Below, one piece after another: positions 1-11,553 of a DNA stretch of 64,000 bases (its first letter is position 1; every line of letters begins with the position of its first letter). The position numbers and the translations under genes were made by a program. The stretch is from Plutella xylostella (taxonomy: Eukaryota; Arthropoda; Insecta; Lepidoptera; Plutellidae). Location of the stretch: positions 496,001 through 560,000 of the forward strand of contig NC_063987.1 of the NCBI RefSeq assembly GCF_932276165.1, given 5' to 3'. Under the pieces are notes generated by a model. That model made no database searches and had not been told where the DNA came from. It was given only the letters and a program-made list of their open reading frames with translations.

Positions 1-1906
1 CAGTAGTTATAATTACATTTATCAGTTTTCCTCAGCCCGAACTTTATTAGGGCGTATGCACATGGAGCGACATGGCAACGGATGAAAACCAGATGACTGT
101 TATTCGAGATTGCGGATGTATACAGTAATCATTAGTTTATTTCATAGCGTACATATTTATTGCAAAACTACAGTGATTGTAACATTGTACTACAAGGACG
201 ATTTGATTAGGGAATATTCAAAACCCACTGTGTCTTAATTATATTAATTTACGAGTAGGTTTACTACATAATCAAGTTCACACTAAATCATAATTAGGTA
301 TATTTACCAGCACATAACTATTTAGTGGTCTGTGGCAGTAGTCCTTTTCAAGATACGAATACTACGACTTACTTTAATTCTCTTATCATGCATTCATTCA
401 TCAAGTAAGTAGGTACATAGCATTATCGATATTATGTCTCTACAAGTATAGTACGCCCACCGCCGCGCTGGTCCAACGACCTGGGACAGGTAGGCGGCAG
501 TTGCTGACTGCCTCTGCAGAAGCTCTGTCGAGTCTAGATTACGACGAACTACTTTTTAGATTGTTGCTGCGCTAGCCACGACTCTATGTCGTTGCATTAA
601 AAGTGATATGGCATGACATGGTTTTTTGTAAAACTATAGTAACTATTAGTAACCGTCTGCAATCGGAGATATGCAGGTTGCGAGAATGGAGAAGGGTAAA
701 GCATAAATTGATCCTTCTAAATCGTGATTCATTATCAAAGCAAAACATTAACTAACCAGTGATGGCATTGGCTTCGATACCTCGTACGACTATAGAATGT
801 GCTCTAATTCTGTCATCACATCAGCCGTAGTGCGTTGCGTACAATACAAGCAAAGGGAAGTGGGGCGGGCGGCTTTCATTCAAAACTATTAGCGTAAAAA
901 TCGTGAATGCCATTAGAATAGAAAATAGTCAAGGCCTCTACGGCACGGCGCGATGTCGCAACCGATAGCAACAGATAATGTGCCGAATTTGACGACGATC
1001 GCCGAACTTGACCTGTGACCTAAAAACAATTTGCTATGTTCGAATTACTATTGTTTGTAATGTATAAGGATGCGTTCGCAGTAGGTAAACTGGTCACCGC
1101 CGACTCAGTTGGCAGCGGCGGCGGCGTATCGAGTTTTAGTATTTCGAGTGTTTCCTAGTTTTGCGTTCACGTCGTCGTCGCTCAATCAGTAACGGGCTAA
1201 GTTTGCCTACTGGGAACTCAGCCTTAGCATGCCTATGATGCGCGAAGCAAATGCATGATAGCCAGCAAAACACCTATTCACTATCGATTCTTGTCGCTTA
1301 CACTTGTGAAGTGTCCCAATACCAAGAGGATGGATAATGGATAGGTTCTTATAATGGTGTCACTTAGTGGCCAGGGGCCTTACAGTTTGTCTTAGTATGT
1401 ATCTGAAAATTTAATGGCATGGAGATTGTCAAAATTATACATTATAATGTAATGTTGTCGTGCTCAGTAGGTATTGTTTATAAATTGTCCATCTATATTG
1501 TACCCAAAAGCAGAACAGTGTGATGCGATTACTAAATAAATTAGACAAGTTGAATCAGCATTATGTGATGTATGTGTGAGCCAGACACAGATTGCAATTT
1601 ACAAAAAAAAACACAGGAAGGTCAACAAAACTGTCAGTTTTATCAACTCCACAACTGAACTGAAACACAATGATAAGGTCAAACAGGACAGATGCTGCAG
1701 GAAACTGGCCTGCCGCTATCACCGAGCCGGCTATCACTAATAACAACATCTGTTTATGAAAATAAATATACTACTATTTTGAAACAGTTTTTTCTTATGG
1801 TAGACTGCTTTTAGGAGAGGCCTATTTTGGCAGTGGACAGTTTGATGGGTCACATGAACTGTGACTCATGTGTAAGTTGATCAAATTGAAAAATACATTT
1901 AATAAT
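1..1906. other. Left part of lap intron 1, no coding sequence seen
   Basis: This stretch lies beyond the first lap coding exon, in the direction of lap transcription, so it is most likely intron 1 of that gene. I looked for the next lap exon, which should complete a tyrosine codon and continue the ANTH domain, and did not find it. The one distinctive part is a GC-rich island around 840-1200, described separately. The rest is AT-rich single-copy-looking DNA. Confidence 0.5.
840..1200. promoter_or_regulatory. GC-rich island, possible alternative promoter
   Basis: The segment is clearly more GC- and CpG-rich than its surroundings. It contains a GGGGCGGGC Sp1/KLF-like box near 862, CGGCACGGCGCG near 950, an initiator-like CTCAGTTGG near 1104 followed by a run of GGC repeats, and CGTCGTCGTCG near 1170. 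Islands of this kind often mark promoters or untranslated first exons in insects. No ORF or clear splice site was identified, so the promoter role is inference only. Confidence 0.25.
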
Positions 1907-2100
1907 AATATGTGGGGACATCATTATTCTCACAGGCAGAGCCTGTAATATGGGCATCACACAGCTGATATATCATACATAAGATATAGGTAGATACATA
2001 TTAACACATTTGTCAATCAAGAAATGAGTTTGCACCCAGCCAGGGATTGAACCCAGGACCTTGGGCATAGCAGTCAGGGTCACTGACCACTAGGTACACC
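1907..2100 (-). repeat. tRNA-headed SINE copy, minus strand, degenerate
   Basis: On the minus strand the segment near 2030-2060 reads CCTGGGTTCAATCCCTGGC, a pol III B-box arm. The lower-coordinate part carries the GTGGGGACAT and CAGCTGATATAT blocks, which also occur in the copy at 62.0-62.3 kb. It lies in lap intron 1, in the same orientation as lap. Being shorter and more diverged than the 62-kb copy suggests an older insertion. Target duplications were not identified. Confidence 0.65.
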
Positions 2101-3086
2101 ATTCTGTCATCATTTGTAAAAGAAACATGGTTCTTGGGACCCATTGATGGTAGGATGATGGAGATTCTTTTTCAATAGTCTCATTATTAATACTTGAAGA
2201 AGGAAAGCTGTGGCTGTGTTGAACTATGGCTCATACACAGAACAGCTGGCCACAAGACGGCTATCATTTACACATACACATATGCCTGAATGGATGGGCT
2301 AATAGGTTGGTGTTTCATAAAAATGTGTCAAAAGATTTTGTTACTAAATTATGTTATTCAATATTTAGTGAACTATTCACAGATATCATGTATCAAGATG
2401 TGGATGAGTTATCACAAAGTAGAAAAATACCAGTCAATATACTTTAAATGCTGATCACAGGTGTAAAAAGATAACAAAAGCATTGTGAACTGATAATGAC
2501 TTTAAGTATTTGCACTTTCAATGAATTGTTTTAGCTCTGATTAGATTCTTACAGATGCAAAAGAATTTGTTTACATGAAGTGCAGGTGTTTTTAGTAACT
2601 GTACAAACTTCACAGCAGAGGTTATTGAGTGCAAGACAGGTGCTTCACAGCCTGTTCATCAGACCACATCCAGTACATAGTCTTATGTAAAATCTAACAG
2701 TACAATCAAGTCTACCATGTAATGAGCCATCCCTCAGCCGGTTCTCGTGACATAATAGCAAAATGTATGTCAAATTGCATTATTAAATACCGTGAGACCG
2801 AATTACATAAATTGTTTCAACACAACAATCAAACATGAGATGAACTGATGGAGTGCCGAATTTACACCCTGATTAGCAGGCGAAATTGGGTTATTAACCT
2901 TTTAAAACTTGATTGAATACGTTACAGGCGACGAAAGCAAGCGCCACAATAACGAACGAGATTGAAAGATATAAAATTATCGACCATTGGAGGGTAATTG
3001 AGTCATGACTTCCGAGAACAAATATCCGTCTACCGTCTTATTTGGGTGCTAGAACTATACAGAAATAAGAAGGAGAGGCTACTTAC
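2101..3086. other. lap intron 1, part next to exon 1
   Basis: AT-rich sequence between the SINE and the splice donor of lap exon 1. A short ORF at 2226-2447 has no recognisable domain. No other structure was seen. Confidence 0.4.
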
Positions 3087-3222
3087 AATCTAAATGTTTC
3101 TTTTTTGGTGCAATCATTTCTTCGGTGGTGGCTTTGCATACTGATTTGGCTAGACCCTGGCCGGCGATACTGTGTCGCGCGGCCAGTAGCCTATCATTTA
3201 TAGTCTGTCCTGCCATCATCAT
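3087..3222 (-). CDS. lap: lap / PICALM-type clathrin assembly protein, first coding exon (partial gene)
   Basis: The minus strand encodes 45 codons plus one base, beginning MMMAGQTINDRLLAARHS and ending with a KKKHLD block. This is the N-terminus of the ANTH domain of AP180/PICALM proteins (lap, like-AP180, in flies). These proteins bind PI(4,5)P2 and clathrin and recruit synaptobrevin during endocytosis. The exon ends with T directly before a consensus GTAAGT donor (3086-3081), so the next codon would complete to tyrosine, as expected for the family HLDY. Three ATGs are in tandem (3222, 3219, 3216); the last gives MAGQTIND, the usual family start. The remaining exons lie off the left edge. 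The gene is divergent from the ZAD gene at 3919. Confidence 0.93.
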
Positions 3223-3918
3223 GATTGAAGCCGTATATTTAGATCTGTTGGCACTTAAAAATTACACTTTTTCGCTAACAATTCACAAAATTATGACGAT
3301 GACTGCTCGTAAGTCACCGCTCCCCAACCACTAGCAAAATACTAAATTCAAGATGGCGGACCAAATGACATCTGTCAGAAAATTCGATTGATAAAATTGT
3401 GTTGCGTAGGAGAGTTAACAGATAACACACTGAACTTCATATGGATGAAACATCTCGCCGGAGCTGAACGAAGCGGCAGCGGCAAGCGCAGCGTTTTATA
3501 AAACGACACATAAACCATTGTGTTTAAAACAAAATACCTACACGAACCGTGCGCTTGTAAATTTTGTTTTTCGTATTATTTTTTCATCACTTAGAATATG
3601 GAGTATAATCACAAACCCAAAAGACTGAGCGTAAATCTCAGAATAATGGTTATTTTCTGGTTTCACTTTTTTTATAGGCTCAGAAAATGACATTTGTCGC
3701 GTTGCGCTCGCATTTAGAAATTTCGTTCAAAGATTTTGTTTGAGGCAAAAAAATGCCGCTTTATCAATAGCTAGTCTTTTGGTAAGAAATTGAAGAGATG
3801 ATCAGACAATAAGCAAAGAAAACGCGGTCTTGACGAATTCACCGTTTCATAAAACGTCTACAACGTCGACAAGCAATTCACTCATACCATCACGTTCGTG
3901 AACTTGTTTTGAAACAAA
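3223..3918. promoter_or_regulatory. Divergent intergenic promoter region between lap and the ZAD zinc-finger gene
   Basis: About 700 bp separate the two start codons, which point away from each other, so both 5' UTRs and core promoters must lie here unless upstream non-coding exons exist. An AAGATGGCGG YY1/Pho-type box lies at 3350-3359, near the lap side. GC-rich AGCGGCAGCGGCAAGCG lies at 3471-3487. Transcription starts cannot be fixed from sequence alone. The compact head-to-head arrangement suggests a shared promoter for two broadly expressed genes. Confidence 0.55.
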
Positions 3919-4152
3919 ATGGCCAAGAAAAGACCGAGACCGAAGTCTTCAGCCGTAACAGCTACACCTGCAGCTGCTGCCGCCTCTACTACTCTGCAGG
4001 AGGAGGCTGCACCGGGCGCCCCGAGCCCCGCCGCGCCGCCAGCGGACATCAAGCTCTGCAGACTGTGTGAGACCAAGGACGGGCCATTCCTCAATATATT
4101 CGGCTCTGAGCAGAATATCTCCAGAAAAATCGACGTCCTCATGCCGTTTACC
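3919..4152 (+). CDS. ZAD gene, coding exon 1
   Basis: 78 codons from ATG at 3919 to ACC, followed by the donor GTAAGT at 4153. It holds the first zinc-ligand pair of the ZAD. The reading frame would run 10 codons into the intron before a stop, but family alignment supports splicing here. Confidence 0.9.
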
Positions 4153-6647
4153 GTAAGTTGCCATGTCATTATTTTCCTGTAGCGTTCATAACCAATAAAT
4201 AAGTTGTGAGGGCCTGTGTCCAGTAGTAAATGCTTATTTGCTAGTTATTATGAAGTTAAATACATAGTTAGTGGCTTATATTATGTCTAGTGCTCCTGAT
4301 TAGTTGAGATTTTGAGGCCTGAACTGCAAATTAACATGATATATCATAATATACATAAAGATCACAGGACTGAAACACAGTTTTTTTTTTTTAAATTAAA
4401 AAAATTTAAACTGTATTTTTAAGAAAATAAGTACTATTTGATTTACAAGATCCAAGGACTTAATCTACTTACTAGGTGAGATTATAATATTCTATCATTA
4501 AGTCCACCTCATTGTACATATTTACTTCTGTATATTGTGCAATAAAAGTATAAATAAATAAAAATAAATAAAATAATAGCCTTAATAATAATAAATAGAT
4601 TAAAAGTTAACAGCAAATTCTAAGTTTGAAAGGATTTTAATTTCACACACAGTACAAGTGCCATACAAATCAAGAAATGAATTTAAGTTGTAAAAAAAAT
4701 GTGTCTCAATTCCAGATTTCCGATAATGATGAACTACCAAACAAGATTTGCTTCCGGTGTTCAGCCAAGGTGGAGGAGCTCCATGAGTTTGTCCAGAAAT
4801 GTATCTCATCTCAGCAGAACCTACGCAAGGCCTTCGGTAAGAATGACAAGCTTGTTATCAAAACAAAAACACGCAGGATGTGGGAAGATAAGCTTTACAA
4901 GTTTAACATTTCCAATGAAGAAATTTGTAATGCCGTCATTGAGAAGGCTATGGCTGGTATCAAAGAATTGCCAACTATTATGCGTGAAACCCCTTCACCA
5001 ACAGTGTCTGCCAAGAAAACTCTTCGCTCAGACAAAGCCATTGCACCACTCAATGACTCAATCATATCAAACAAAAAGGCTAAACCAAGTTTAACAAAAA
5101 CTGAAGAAACACCCCCACCAACAAGACCCACTAGATCCATGGCCCTTCACGAACAACCACCAGTGAAACCAGAGCCACCTAAACCACAAAAGCAAGAAGA
5201 AAAACCTGCACCAAAAAGTAAAAAAGTTGAACCGAAACCTTATGGGCCAGCCAAAGTAACTCGTCAAAAACCACCTGTAGCAGTGAAACAAGAGCAACCC
5301 ACCGAACCCAACAACATTATCAGTGACAGTGATGAGAAATCTGATGAAATAGACAAGACGGAGGCTGAATCAATAGTGCCGGAGACACTACCAGAGCCTG
5401 CAAAGCCAAAAGAACAGAAACCACCATTTGATATCATGAAGCATGTCAGCATGATCAAGGTAAATGGAGTTGGAGTCCTGTTCCAGTGCAGCCTGTGCGT
5501 CAGGAACTTTTTGAACAAAGAGGTGGTGATGGCCCACGGCTGCGCCAAGACCGGAGTACCCAAAGTGGTCTACACACCGAGCCAGCAACAAGTCGAACCA
5601 AGGAACCCTATAACTAGTGTAAAGTATATTAATAACCAGTCAAATGTGAAGTCACAACACGTGGTGAACGCAGAGGCGGCGGCCGCGCGGCCTAAACCGA
5701 AGGCGGGTCCTGCCAGCAAGGTGAAGAAAGTTGCAATGGATGGGATGCCTTCAGTGGGTATGAGGATCATGCCGCGAGAGCCTACTCCCCCTCCGCCACC
5801 CCCCGCGCCCGCCCCGCCAGCTGTCTCCTCCATAGAGGTACCGACAATACCAGGCATGAAGAATCGCTACAAACTCCTTCCCGGCCCCAACAATACATTC
5901 ACGTTAGTCGAAGACTCATCCCCCTCGGTCACAGCTCAACCTGTTGCCGTAAAAAGAAAGTCTGAAGACGTCAGCAACCACATTCCCGTCCCAGAAAAGC
6001 GGAAGGCGGGCCCGAAGAGTAAAACGAAAAAACACAAGTCGAAACCGGGAGATGTCGACGAGCAGAGTGCGAGTATGCCGTATCCAGTAGGGTTATTCCA
6101 CTCGGGCGGTGCAGCGGTGCCGAACCCCCCGCCCCCCGCGCCCGCGCCAGTCCCCGCCACCTTCACCACCCCTGCCATGAAGAAGCAGTCCTACACGGTC
6201 GTACAGACCGGCAACCCCAGCAAACTACTCATATCCGCAAAGCCACAGCCGCCCCCAGAACCACCCAAACCTAAAAGCAAAAGAAGATCCAAACAAGACC
6301 ATAAAACGGACACGGCACAAGAACCTTTCAATGTGACGTTAGAAGATGTGGCGCAGCCGAAAGATCAGGGGTTCTTCACGTTTATAAATGTAGATCCGTT
6401 GCTGCAACCCTCGTATGTGCTGCCCACAGATAATATCATTCAGGAGTCACAGATTACGTCGTCGGCGGTGGCGGGCGGCTCGAAACAGAGTAAAGATTCG
6501 TCTCTATACGAGTGTACGATGTGTCCGGAGAAATTTAGTCGCGAGAAGAAGTTGTTAGCTCACCTGCAGGCGCACTATAACAAACTGGACGAAGAGACTA
6601 ACACGCTGATCGAAAGAAGCTCCAGAAGAAAGTCGAGAAAATCCTAG
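3919..6647 (+). CDS. ZAD zinc-finger protein, two coding exons, 721 aa
   Basis: Coding exons are 3919-4152 and 4716-6647, joined in phase 0 across a 563-bp GT..AG intron. The protein starts with a short basic segment and an Ala/Pro-rich stretch. A zinc-finger-associated domain (ZAD) follows at about residues 46-115, with Cys pairs CRLC (exon 1) and CFRC (exon 2); in insects this domain mediates dimerisation of nuclear zinc-finger proteins. A long disordered linker rich in Lys, Pro and Glu follows, with nuclear-localisation-like KRRSK-type clusters. There is a degenerate C2HC finger (CSLC...HGC) about mid-protein and one C2H2 finger (CTMC...HLQAH) near the C-terminus. The tail is basic (RSSRRKSRKS). 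Few fingers in a large disordered protein suggests a chromatin or scaffold role, which is inference. I cannot name a specific orthologue. Confidence 0.9.
4153..4715 (+). other. Intron of the ZAD gene
   Basis: Begins GTAAGT and ends TTCCAG, and is AT-rich with poly-T and AATAA-rich runs around 4380-4600. It splits the ZAD between its two Cys pairs. Confidence 0.85.
4716..6647 (+). CDS. ZAD gene, coding exon 2
   Basis: Begins ISDNDELPNKICFRC directly after an AG acceptor, in phase with exon 1, and ends with TAG at 6645-6647. It encodes 643 aa: the second half of the ZAD, the Pro/Lys-rich linker with proline runs near 5790-5815 and 6126-6160, the degenerate middle finger (about 5480-5560) and the C-terminal C2H2 finger (about 6510-6580). 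Confidence 0.93.
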   Translation: MSDNDELPNKICFRCSAKVEELHEFVQKCISSQQNLRKAFGKNDKLVIKTKTRRMWEDKLYKFNISNEEICNAVIEKAMAGIKELPTIMRETPSPTVSAKKTLRSDKAIAPLNDSIISNKKAKPSLTKTEETPPPTRPTRSMALHEQPPVKPEPPKPQKQEEKPAPKSKKVEPKPYGPAKVTRQKPPVAVKQEQPTEPNNIISDSDEKSDEIDKTEAESIVPETLPEPAKPKEQKPPFDIMKHVSMIKVNGVGVLFQCSLCVRNFLNKEVVMAHGCAKTGVPKVVYTPSQQQVEPRNPITSVKYINNQSNVKSQHVVNAEAAAARPKPKAGPASKVKKVAMDGMPSVGMRIMPREPTPPPPPPAPAPPAVSSIEVPTIPGMKNRYKLLPGPNNTFTLVEDSSPSVTAQPVAVKRKSEDVSNHIPVPEKRKAGPKSKTKKHKSKPGDVDEQSASMPYPVGLFHSGGAAVPNPPPPAPAPVPATFTTPAMKKQSYTVVQTGNPSKLLISAKPQPPPEPPKPKSKRRSKQDHKTDTAQEPFNVTLEDVAQPKDQGFFTFINVDPLLQPSYVLPTDNIIQESQITSSAVAGGSKQSKDSSLYECTMCPEKFSREKKLLAHLQAHYNKLDEETNTLIERSSRRKSRKS

Positions 6648-6845
6648 AATTTTCCCAAGTTTTGTATATATTTTTTTTGTCGATATTTTTTGGATACATC
6701 GTCGGAATTTGCCCATATGCCCAGCATTTATTACACAATGCTACAAATCCTGTGATAAAATTGGGAGTTTCAGTAACGATGTAAATGTTTCCGTTATGTA
6801 TTTAACAGTAACAGACTTTTTATACTTAGGTAATTAAGTACAATA
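6648..6845 (+). other. 3' flank / proximal 3' UTR of the ZAD gene
   Basis: The 198 bp after the stop contain no AATAAA. The non-LTR element starts immediately after, so the 3' UTR may run through the insertion or end on a weak signal. The nearest plus-strand AATAAA hexamers seen are beyond 8.9 kb. Confidence 0.4.
6833..6845. repeat. 13-bp target-site duplication, left copy
   Basis: ATTAAGTACAATA occurs here and again at 8065-8077, bracketing the non-LTR element. Confidence 0.9.
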
Positions 6846-8064
6846 CATACATACATACATCCATCCTGACGTCCCTCAGCAGGGACAAAGGGCCTTGAGT
6901 AGATTTCTCCATCTGGCTCGATCTTGGGCAGCGGCTGCGAGATCCTCCCACTTCATTCCCACAACTTTTGCCTCATTCTCCACAGAACGTCGCCAGGTTG
7001 TTTTTGGGCGGCCCCGTTTACGTTTTCCGGTTGGCTGCCAGCTGAGCACTTGCTTCGACGGGAATTCTTCGGGTCTTCTGAGGGTATGACCCAGCCACCT
7101 CCATTTTCTTGTGAGGATTTCCTGTTCGATGGGTTTCTGCTTCGTCAACCTCCACAGTTCCGCGTTCGAAATGGTTCGTGGCCAGTAAATCCGCAAAATT
7201 CGCCTTAGGCATTTGTTGATAAATACCTGTAGCTTGCTGGATAAGTCTTTCCGAACGAACCATGTTTCGCAACCGTATAGCAAGACTGACTTTACGTTAG
7301 ACTCAAAAATCCTCACTTTTGTACGCCGGGTCATGACGTTAGAGCTCCACACCGGCTTTAACTGGGCAAAAGCACCTCTAGCTTTGTTTAGACGGGTTTC
7401 GATGTCCATCTCTGTTCCTCCTATTGGGTTCACTATTCCCCCGAGATAGGTGAATTTCTCAACCCGTTCGACATCTTCGCCATTAATTTGGAGCGGCTGG
7501 TTATCAAGGGAGTTAAGACGCATCTCCTTGGTTTTGCCTATATTGATGCGAAGGCCCTCTTTCGCAGCTTCCGTGGCTAGGTCGTTTGTCTTGGACTGAA
7601 GGTCAGAACGTTTTGTAGAGACTAAGCACAGGTCATCGGCAAAGTCGATGTCTTCTAAGTCTTTGTCGTGAGACCATGGTAAACCCCTTCGGCATTTGCA
7701 GGTCACTCTACACATAACGTCGTCCAGGACCATAAGGAACAGAAGTGGAGACAGTAGACATCCTTGTTTCACACCTGCAGTCACTGGGATGGGATCAGTG
7801 AGACGGCCTTTGTGCATCACTCTACAGGAGGACCCTTCATACATACACTTGATGAGTCCGATGATCTTCTCCGGTATTCCTCTCTTTTTGAGTGTGCGCC
7901 ATATGCTGGACCACTTCACTCGGTCGAATGCCTTCTCGAAGTCGATAAACAATGTAAAGACTTCACATTGCATTTCGTTGCATTGTTCGAGGATCATTCG
8001 GATTAGATTTAGTTGGTCTGTGCACGATCTACCAGGTCTGAAACCACCCTAAAACAATGCAACT
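6846..8064 (-). mobile_element. 5'-truncated non-LTR (LINE) retrotransposon, RTE-like
   Basis: The insertion is bounded by a 13-bp direct repeat (6833-6845 and 8065-8077). Its 3' end, on the minus strand, finishes in a (GTAT)n tail at about 6846-6865, typical of RTE/CR1-type LINEs. It contains the C-terminal part of a reverse transcriptase. The 5' end is truncated inside the RT domain at about 8050, and 14 extra bases at the 5' junction (8051-8064) are an inverted copy of the adjacent host DNA. It sits 0.2 kb downstream of the ZAD stop codon, antisense to that gene. Confidence 0.9.
6876..8049 (-). pseudogene. Reverse transcriptase C-terminal fragment of the LINE
   Basis: The open frame continues without a stop from the truncation point (GGFRPGRSCTDQ) to a stop near 6876. 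Visible RT motifs are FIDFEKAFDRV (motif A, catalytic Asp), GVKQGCLLSPLLF (motif B) and DFADDLCLV (motif C, catalytic Asp pair). The C-terminal LLYGCETW and WRWLGHTLRR blocks are typical of RTE-like LINEs. The fingers region and the N-terminal endonuclease are missing, so it cannot be autonomous. The intact frame suggests a recent insertion. Confidence 0.9.
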
Positions 8065-8091
8065 ATTAAGTACAATAGTTGCATTGTTTTA
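8050..8091. repeat. 18-bp perfect inverted repeat at the LINE 5' junction
   Basis: Arms 8050-8067 and 8074-8091 are perfect reverse complements around a 6-bp loop. The left arm includes the junction filler (8051-8064); the right arm is host flank. The centre coincides with the right target-site duplication. Confidence 0.9.
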
Positions 8092-11000
8092 TTTTATTGT
8101 TTAATATAAGTTGATTGTACGTTTTTTATAGCTGACTAGTTTATAGGCCAATATTTTGAGCTGGTTCAACATTTGTGTATTTTACACAACAACTATTCGG
8201 AAAAGAATATGACTTTTTGAAATTTCGTCTCTGTTATTACAATCAATTCAACGCATTCCTATTAAGTAGATCAAAATATGATAAGTATGACTGGCTTTGA
8301 ATATAAAGCAGGTGTTTTTCTCGATTATAATTTGACTTGATCGAAATTTTATGTTTTTATGTGTTTAGCTGTTTATTTGTTTTCTTTCTTGAATAAGTTT
8401 TATTTTAAAAACTAGTCCATCACAGTTAATGTCGTCTTTTTATTATACTTGAAGTTTTATAGTGAATTAGCTGTTTCAAGCAATACATTTTCGTAACTAT
8501 GGAAGATTGGATAATTTATACCTACATAGTTAAAAATAAGATTTCTAATATTTTAAGTATAAGTAACTAAATACATAGTTAGAATACAACCCACTTGTAC
8601 ATAGGTATAAATGTAATAGACTGATGAATGTCCTTTATCATTTCTCGTATACATACATAGGTAGAGTATACTAGTTAGTGTTGTTAACAAACATTTGTAT
8701 TTTGTATATATTCGTGTTTCTTTCCATTTTGGTTGTCGAATTAGGCACTTATACTCGCAGTGATAGAGCTAGGTGAAATACTATAAAAATATACAATGTA
8801 AGTATAAGTAATTTGTGTGACTGTGAATACTAAGTTAACTATGACTTTCCTCACATGATTTAATGTGTATTTATATGTTGTTGGAATTATTTTAATAGTT
8901 TTGGCTCTTTAACATTAAACATACTCAGGTGAATTAGGTAATACAATATTAAAAAGCTGAAACTATAAAAATAATAAAACCAGATCTAGGTACCTACATG
9001 TTAATAAATAATACCTAGATATAGAACTTACATTTAGATTACAAATAGAAATGTAATTTAAAAACTGTGCTATTGAATAATAAAACATGATTATTTAATT
9101 GTACTGCATATTTTAATTATATAAACTTTAGGAACACTTCCCCACTATATTATTACTTATCTTGTGGCTCAGTTTTCTTGGTTAGTTGGAGAGCAGTATA
9201 AATGTATGTTGCACCTTGAACTACCAGTAGGTTTAGGTATAGATGAAGTAAGTTAAGAAATTGGCCAATAATTTGCATGAATTGCACATTTGGCGGTAGG
9301 TGTAAGCATAACAAGGTATAATTTTGGCTTGGATACGACCTATTCCTGTTTAAAGTAAGGCAGGTGTAAGGGATGATGTCACATAGGTACAAATATAAAA
9401 TAAAGAAATTATTTTTACAAATGAAACCCCATTTCAAGATGAATCATTTATTGATTGTCTTTACGAACGATAAGCCATTTAGGTACACAGTAAAACACAT
9501 TCTCAAATAACTATCAGAAATCGACTTCCAGTAGAGATCTTATTTTACTTACGACTAATAAATCTGACGCAAGGATCAACTTAATAAACATTACACTATA
9601 ATAACACTGATATGTATTCTTTTAAAAAACCTTATTCTAAAGTATTAGATACCTACTTTGATAAGAATGTCAAAGATTTAAATAGACACATAATAATAGG
9701 ATGTCACGACTAGAGTTTAAACCGGAGAGCGCTTGTTTTATACGTTTAGAAGATTTTCCATTTTAGTTTTACAGTAGTTTCGAGTAAACAAGTGCCTATC
9801 TCAATTTTATCCACTTTTAGAGAGCAACAATGTCAAATACATACCTACGTGTGTTTGCTTAAGGATGGATGTGAAGGAAACCTACGCGGATTGCGGCAAC
9901 TTCTGACAAATACAGGCTCTTAACGAGCTTTCAATTTATATTATTGTTTAATTAATGTAGCCATTTTCACGCTCCGCTTGTTCTCTGTGCCGTCACTCGC
10001 TTTACTTAACGCTTCAGTTATGATGTACCTACCTCGGTTTATCCCGTTTAAGATTAAAACACCACATTAAATAGTAATTCGTTGTCTATCTAGCCCGCAT
10101 TTGACAAAAGTTATCAAGTTCACAAATAGACACAAAACGATCAAAATACAAATCACATGTAACTGCGCAGGCAAACTTTTGTCACCATTTTTAAACAGTT
10201 TGAGAAGTTTCAAGAATATATTTATTATTAAAACGTTTCTACTTCTAAGTATATAACGTGTTATATCATATAATCTAATAATAATCACATAATTTTGATA
10301 TGTTTCGGTTTGTGCACAGCACCTTATGTTTTAAACACTTCCTTTAATATGATATGTGAAAGAACATTTAATATCACTACAAAAGACTCTTAGGTTTTAC
10401 TCATCAAATGCTACAATATCGATCATATTAAAATATTGTACTTTATCTACTACGGATTATATAATAATAATAGTTAATAATCTATGATATGTATGTATGT
10501 CTATGCCTACTTCGCTAGTTATATAATGATATGTATCCATGGTCCTACTCTGGACAACACCATCAGCCAGATATAAAGCGCATGCATTCTTTCAACGGTT
10601 CATATATTTTTAAATCTAAAACATTCAACGAAGACCAACTTGTAGCTTTATATCTCGCTTGGAATGGACGTACGCAGGAGTCGCCTCTGACTCGTTTTAG
10701 GAGAGGTACAAAACAATATTTCTTGCCACGGGTATAAAAGGCAACACTCAAAATCCACTCATTCACGCAACCATAACATTTTATAGGCTTAAGTCGCTAT
10801 CAGAGGTCATCGGAGTCGGCATTTACCACCTGACTGTTGCTTATTTAGATATATACTCTTCACAAGATACTACACACAACTTTATTATGCCTTATCCGAT
10901 GTAGACGCGAGATTTAACCTCTGAGCAAGTTATTAGGGGCATATAACGCTAATAAATTAATTCACCAATAGGTTTTAAACCTAATTAAGCAACAATTTAT

Positions 11001-11359
11001 ATATATAAAAATATATATAATATCTAAATATCCTAGGATTTTACTAAAGTAGCCTTTAGTTTCAGAAGAGAGTCGTTCTGATTAAAATTGAGTCTACGTG
11101 GCCGGTTGTAGAAAATGCAATATTAACAACGAACGAGTCGCTTCTTCCAAAAGGGAACAAAATAAATTACTTAAATACCAGCCATTCGCAACAACAATAA
11201 ACAAATCTAAAGTACTAGGGGGACATAACATGGAGGGTACAGATTACATGATCACTTTCTGTATCTCGGAGCGTCATATGGGAGGTAACTATAGAAGGCG
11301 GGGCTAAGGGGGGCTATTTGGACGACCTGGTAGTATTCAGAGGCGGACTCCGGGGCTAT
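8092..11359. other. Intergenic region between two convergent genes
   Basis: AT-rich DNA between the 3' ends of the ZAD gene (plus) and prohormone-4 (minus). It holds plus-strand AATAAA hexamers near 8973, 9004 and 9077 and a minus-strand AATAAAG at 10880-10886, which could end the respective transcripts. No convincing ORF: short frames at 9153-9437, 10067-10288 and 11098-11307 have no recognisable domain. Confidence 0.5.
10881..10886 (-). terminator. Candidate polyadenylation signal of prohormone-4
   Basis: TTTATT on the plus strand reads AATAAA on the minus strand, about 0.47 kb past the prohormone-4 stop codon. It is the clearest hexamer seen there, but choice of site cannot be proven from sequence. 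Confidence 0.4.
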
Positions 11360-11553
11360 TCAATCGAGGAAGCCGGTGTTCACCAGCTTCTCCAGGAAAA
11401 ACTTGACGTCGCCGAGCTCCGAGTCTTTGATTCCGAGAGACTTCAGCATTCCCAGGTCGCCATTCTCCACCGCCATGAAGACGGAACGCAGGTGCTCCAG
11501 ATCCGACCTCATCAGATGTAATGCCGCGCCGAAATCCTCGATCGTTTGTGATT
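11360..11553 (-). CDS. Prohormone-4: Prohormone-4 coding exon 4 (terminal)
   Basis: Follows acceptor ATTTCAG; completes a Glu codon, then reads SQTIEDFGAALHLMRSDLEH and on to KLVNTGFLD and TGA (11362-11360). It is a helical-looking, Leu-rich C-terminal region that is the most conserved part of this precursor in insects. Confidence 0.95.
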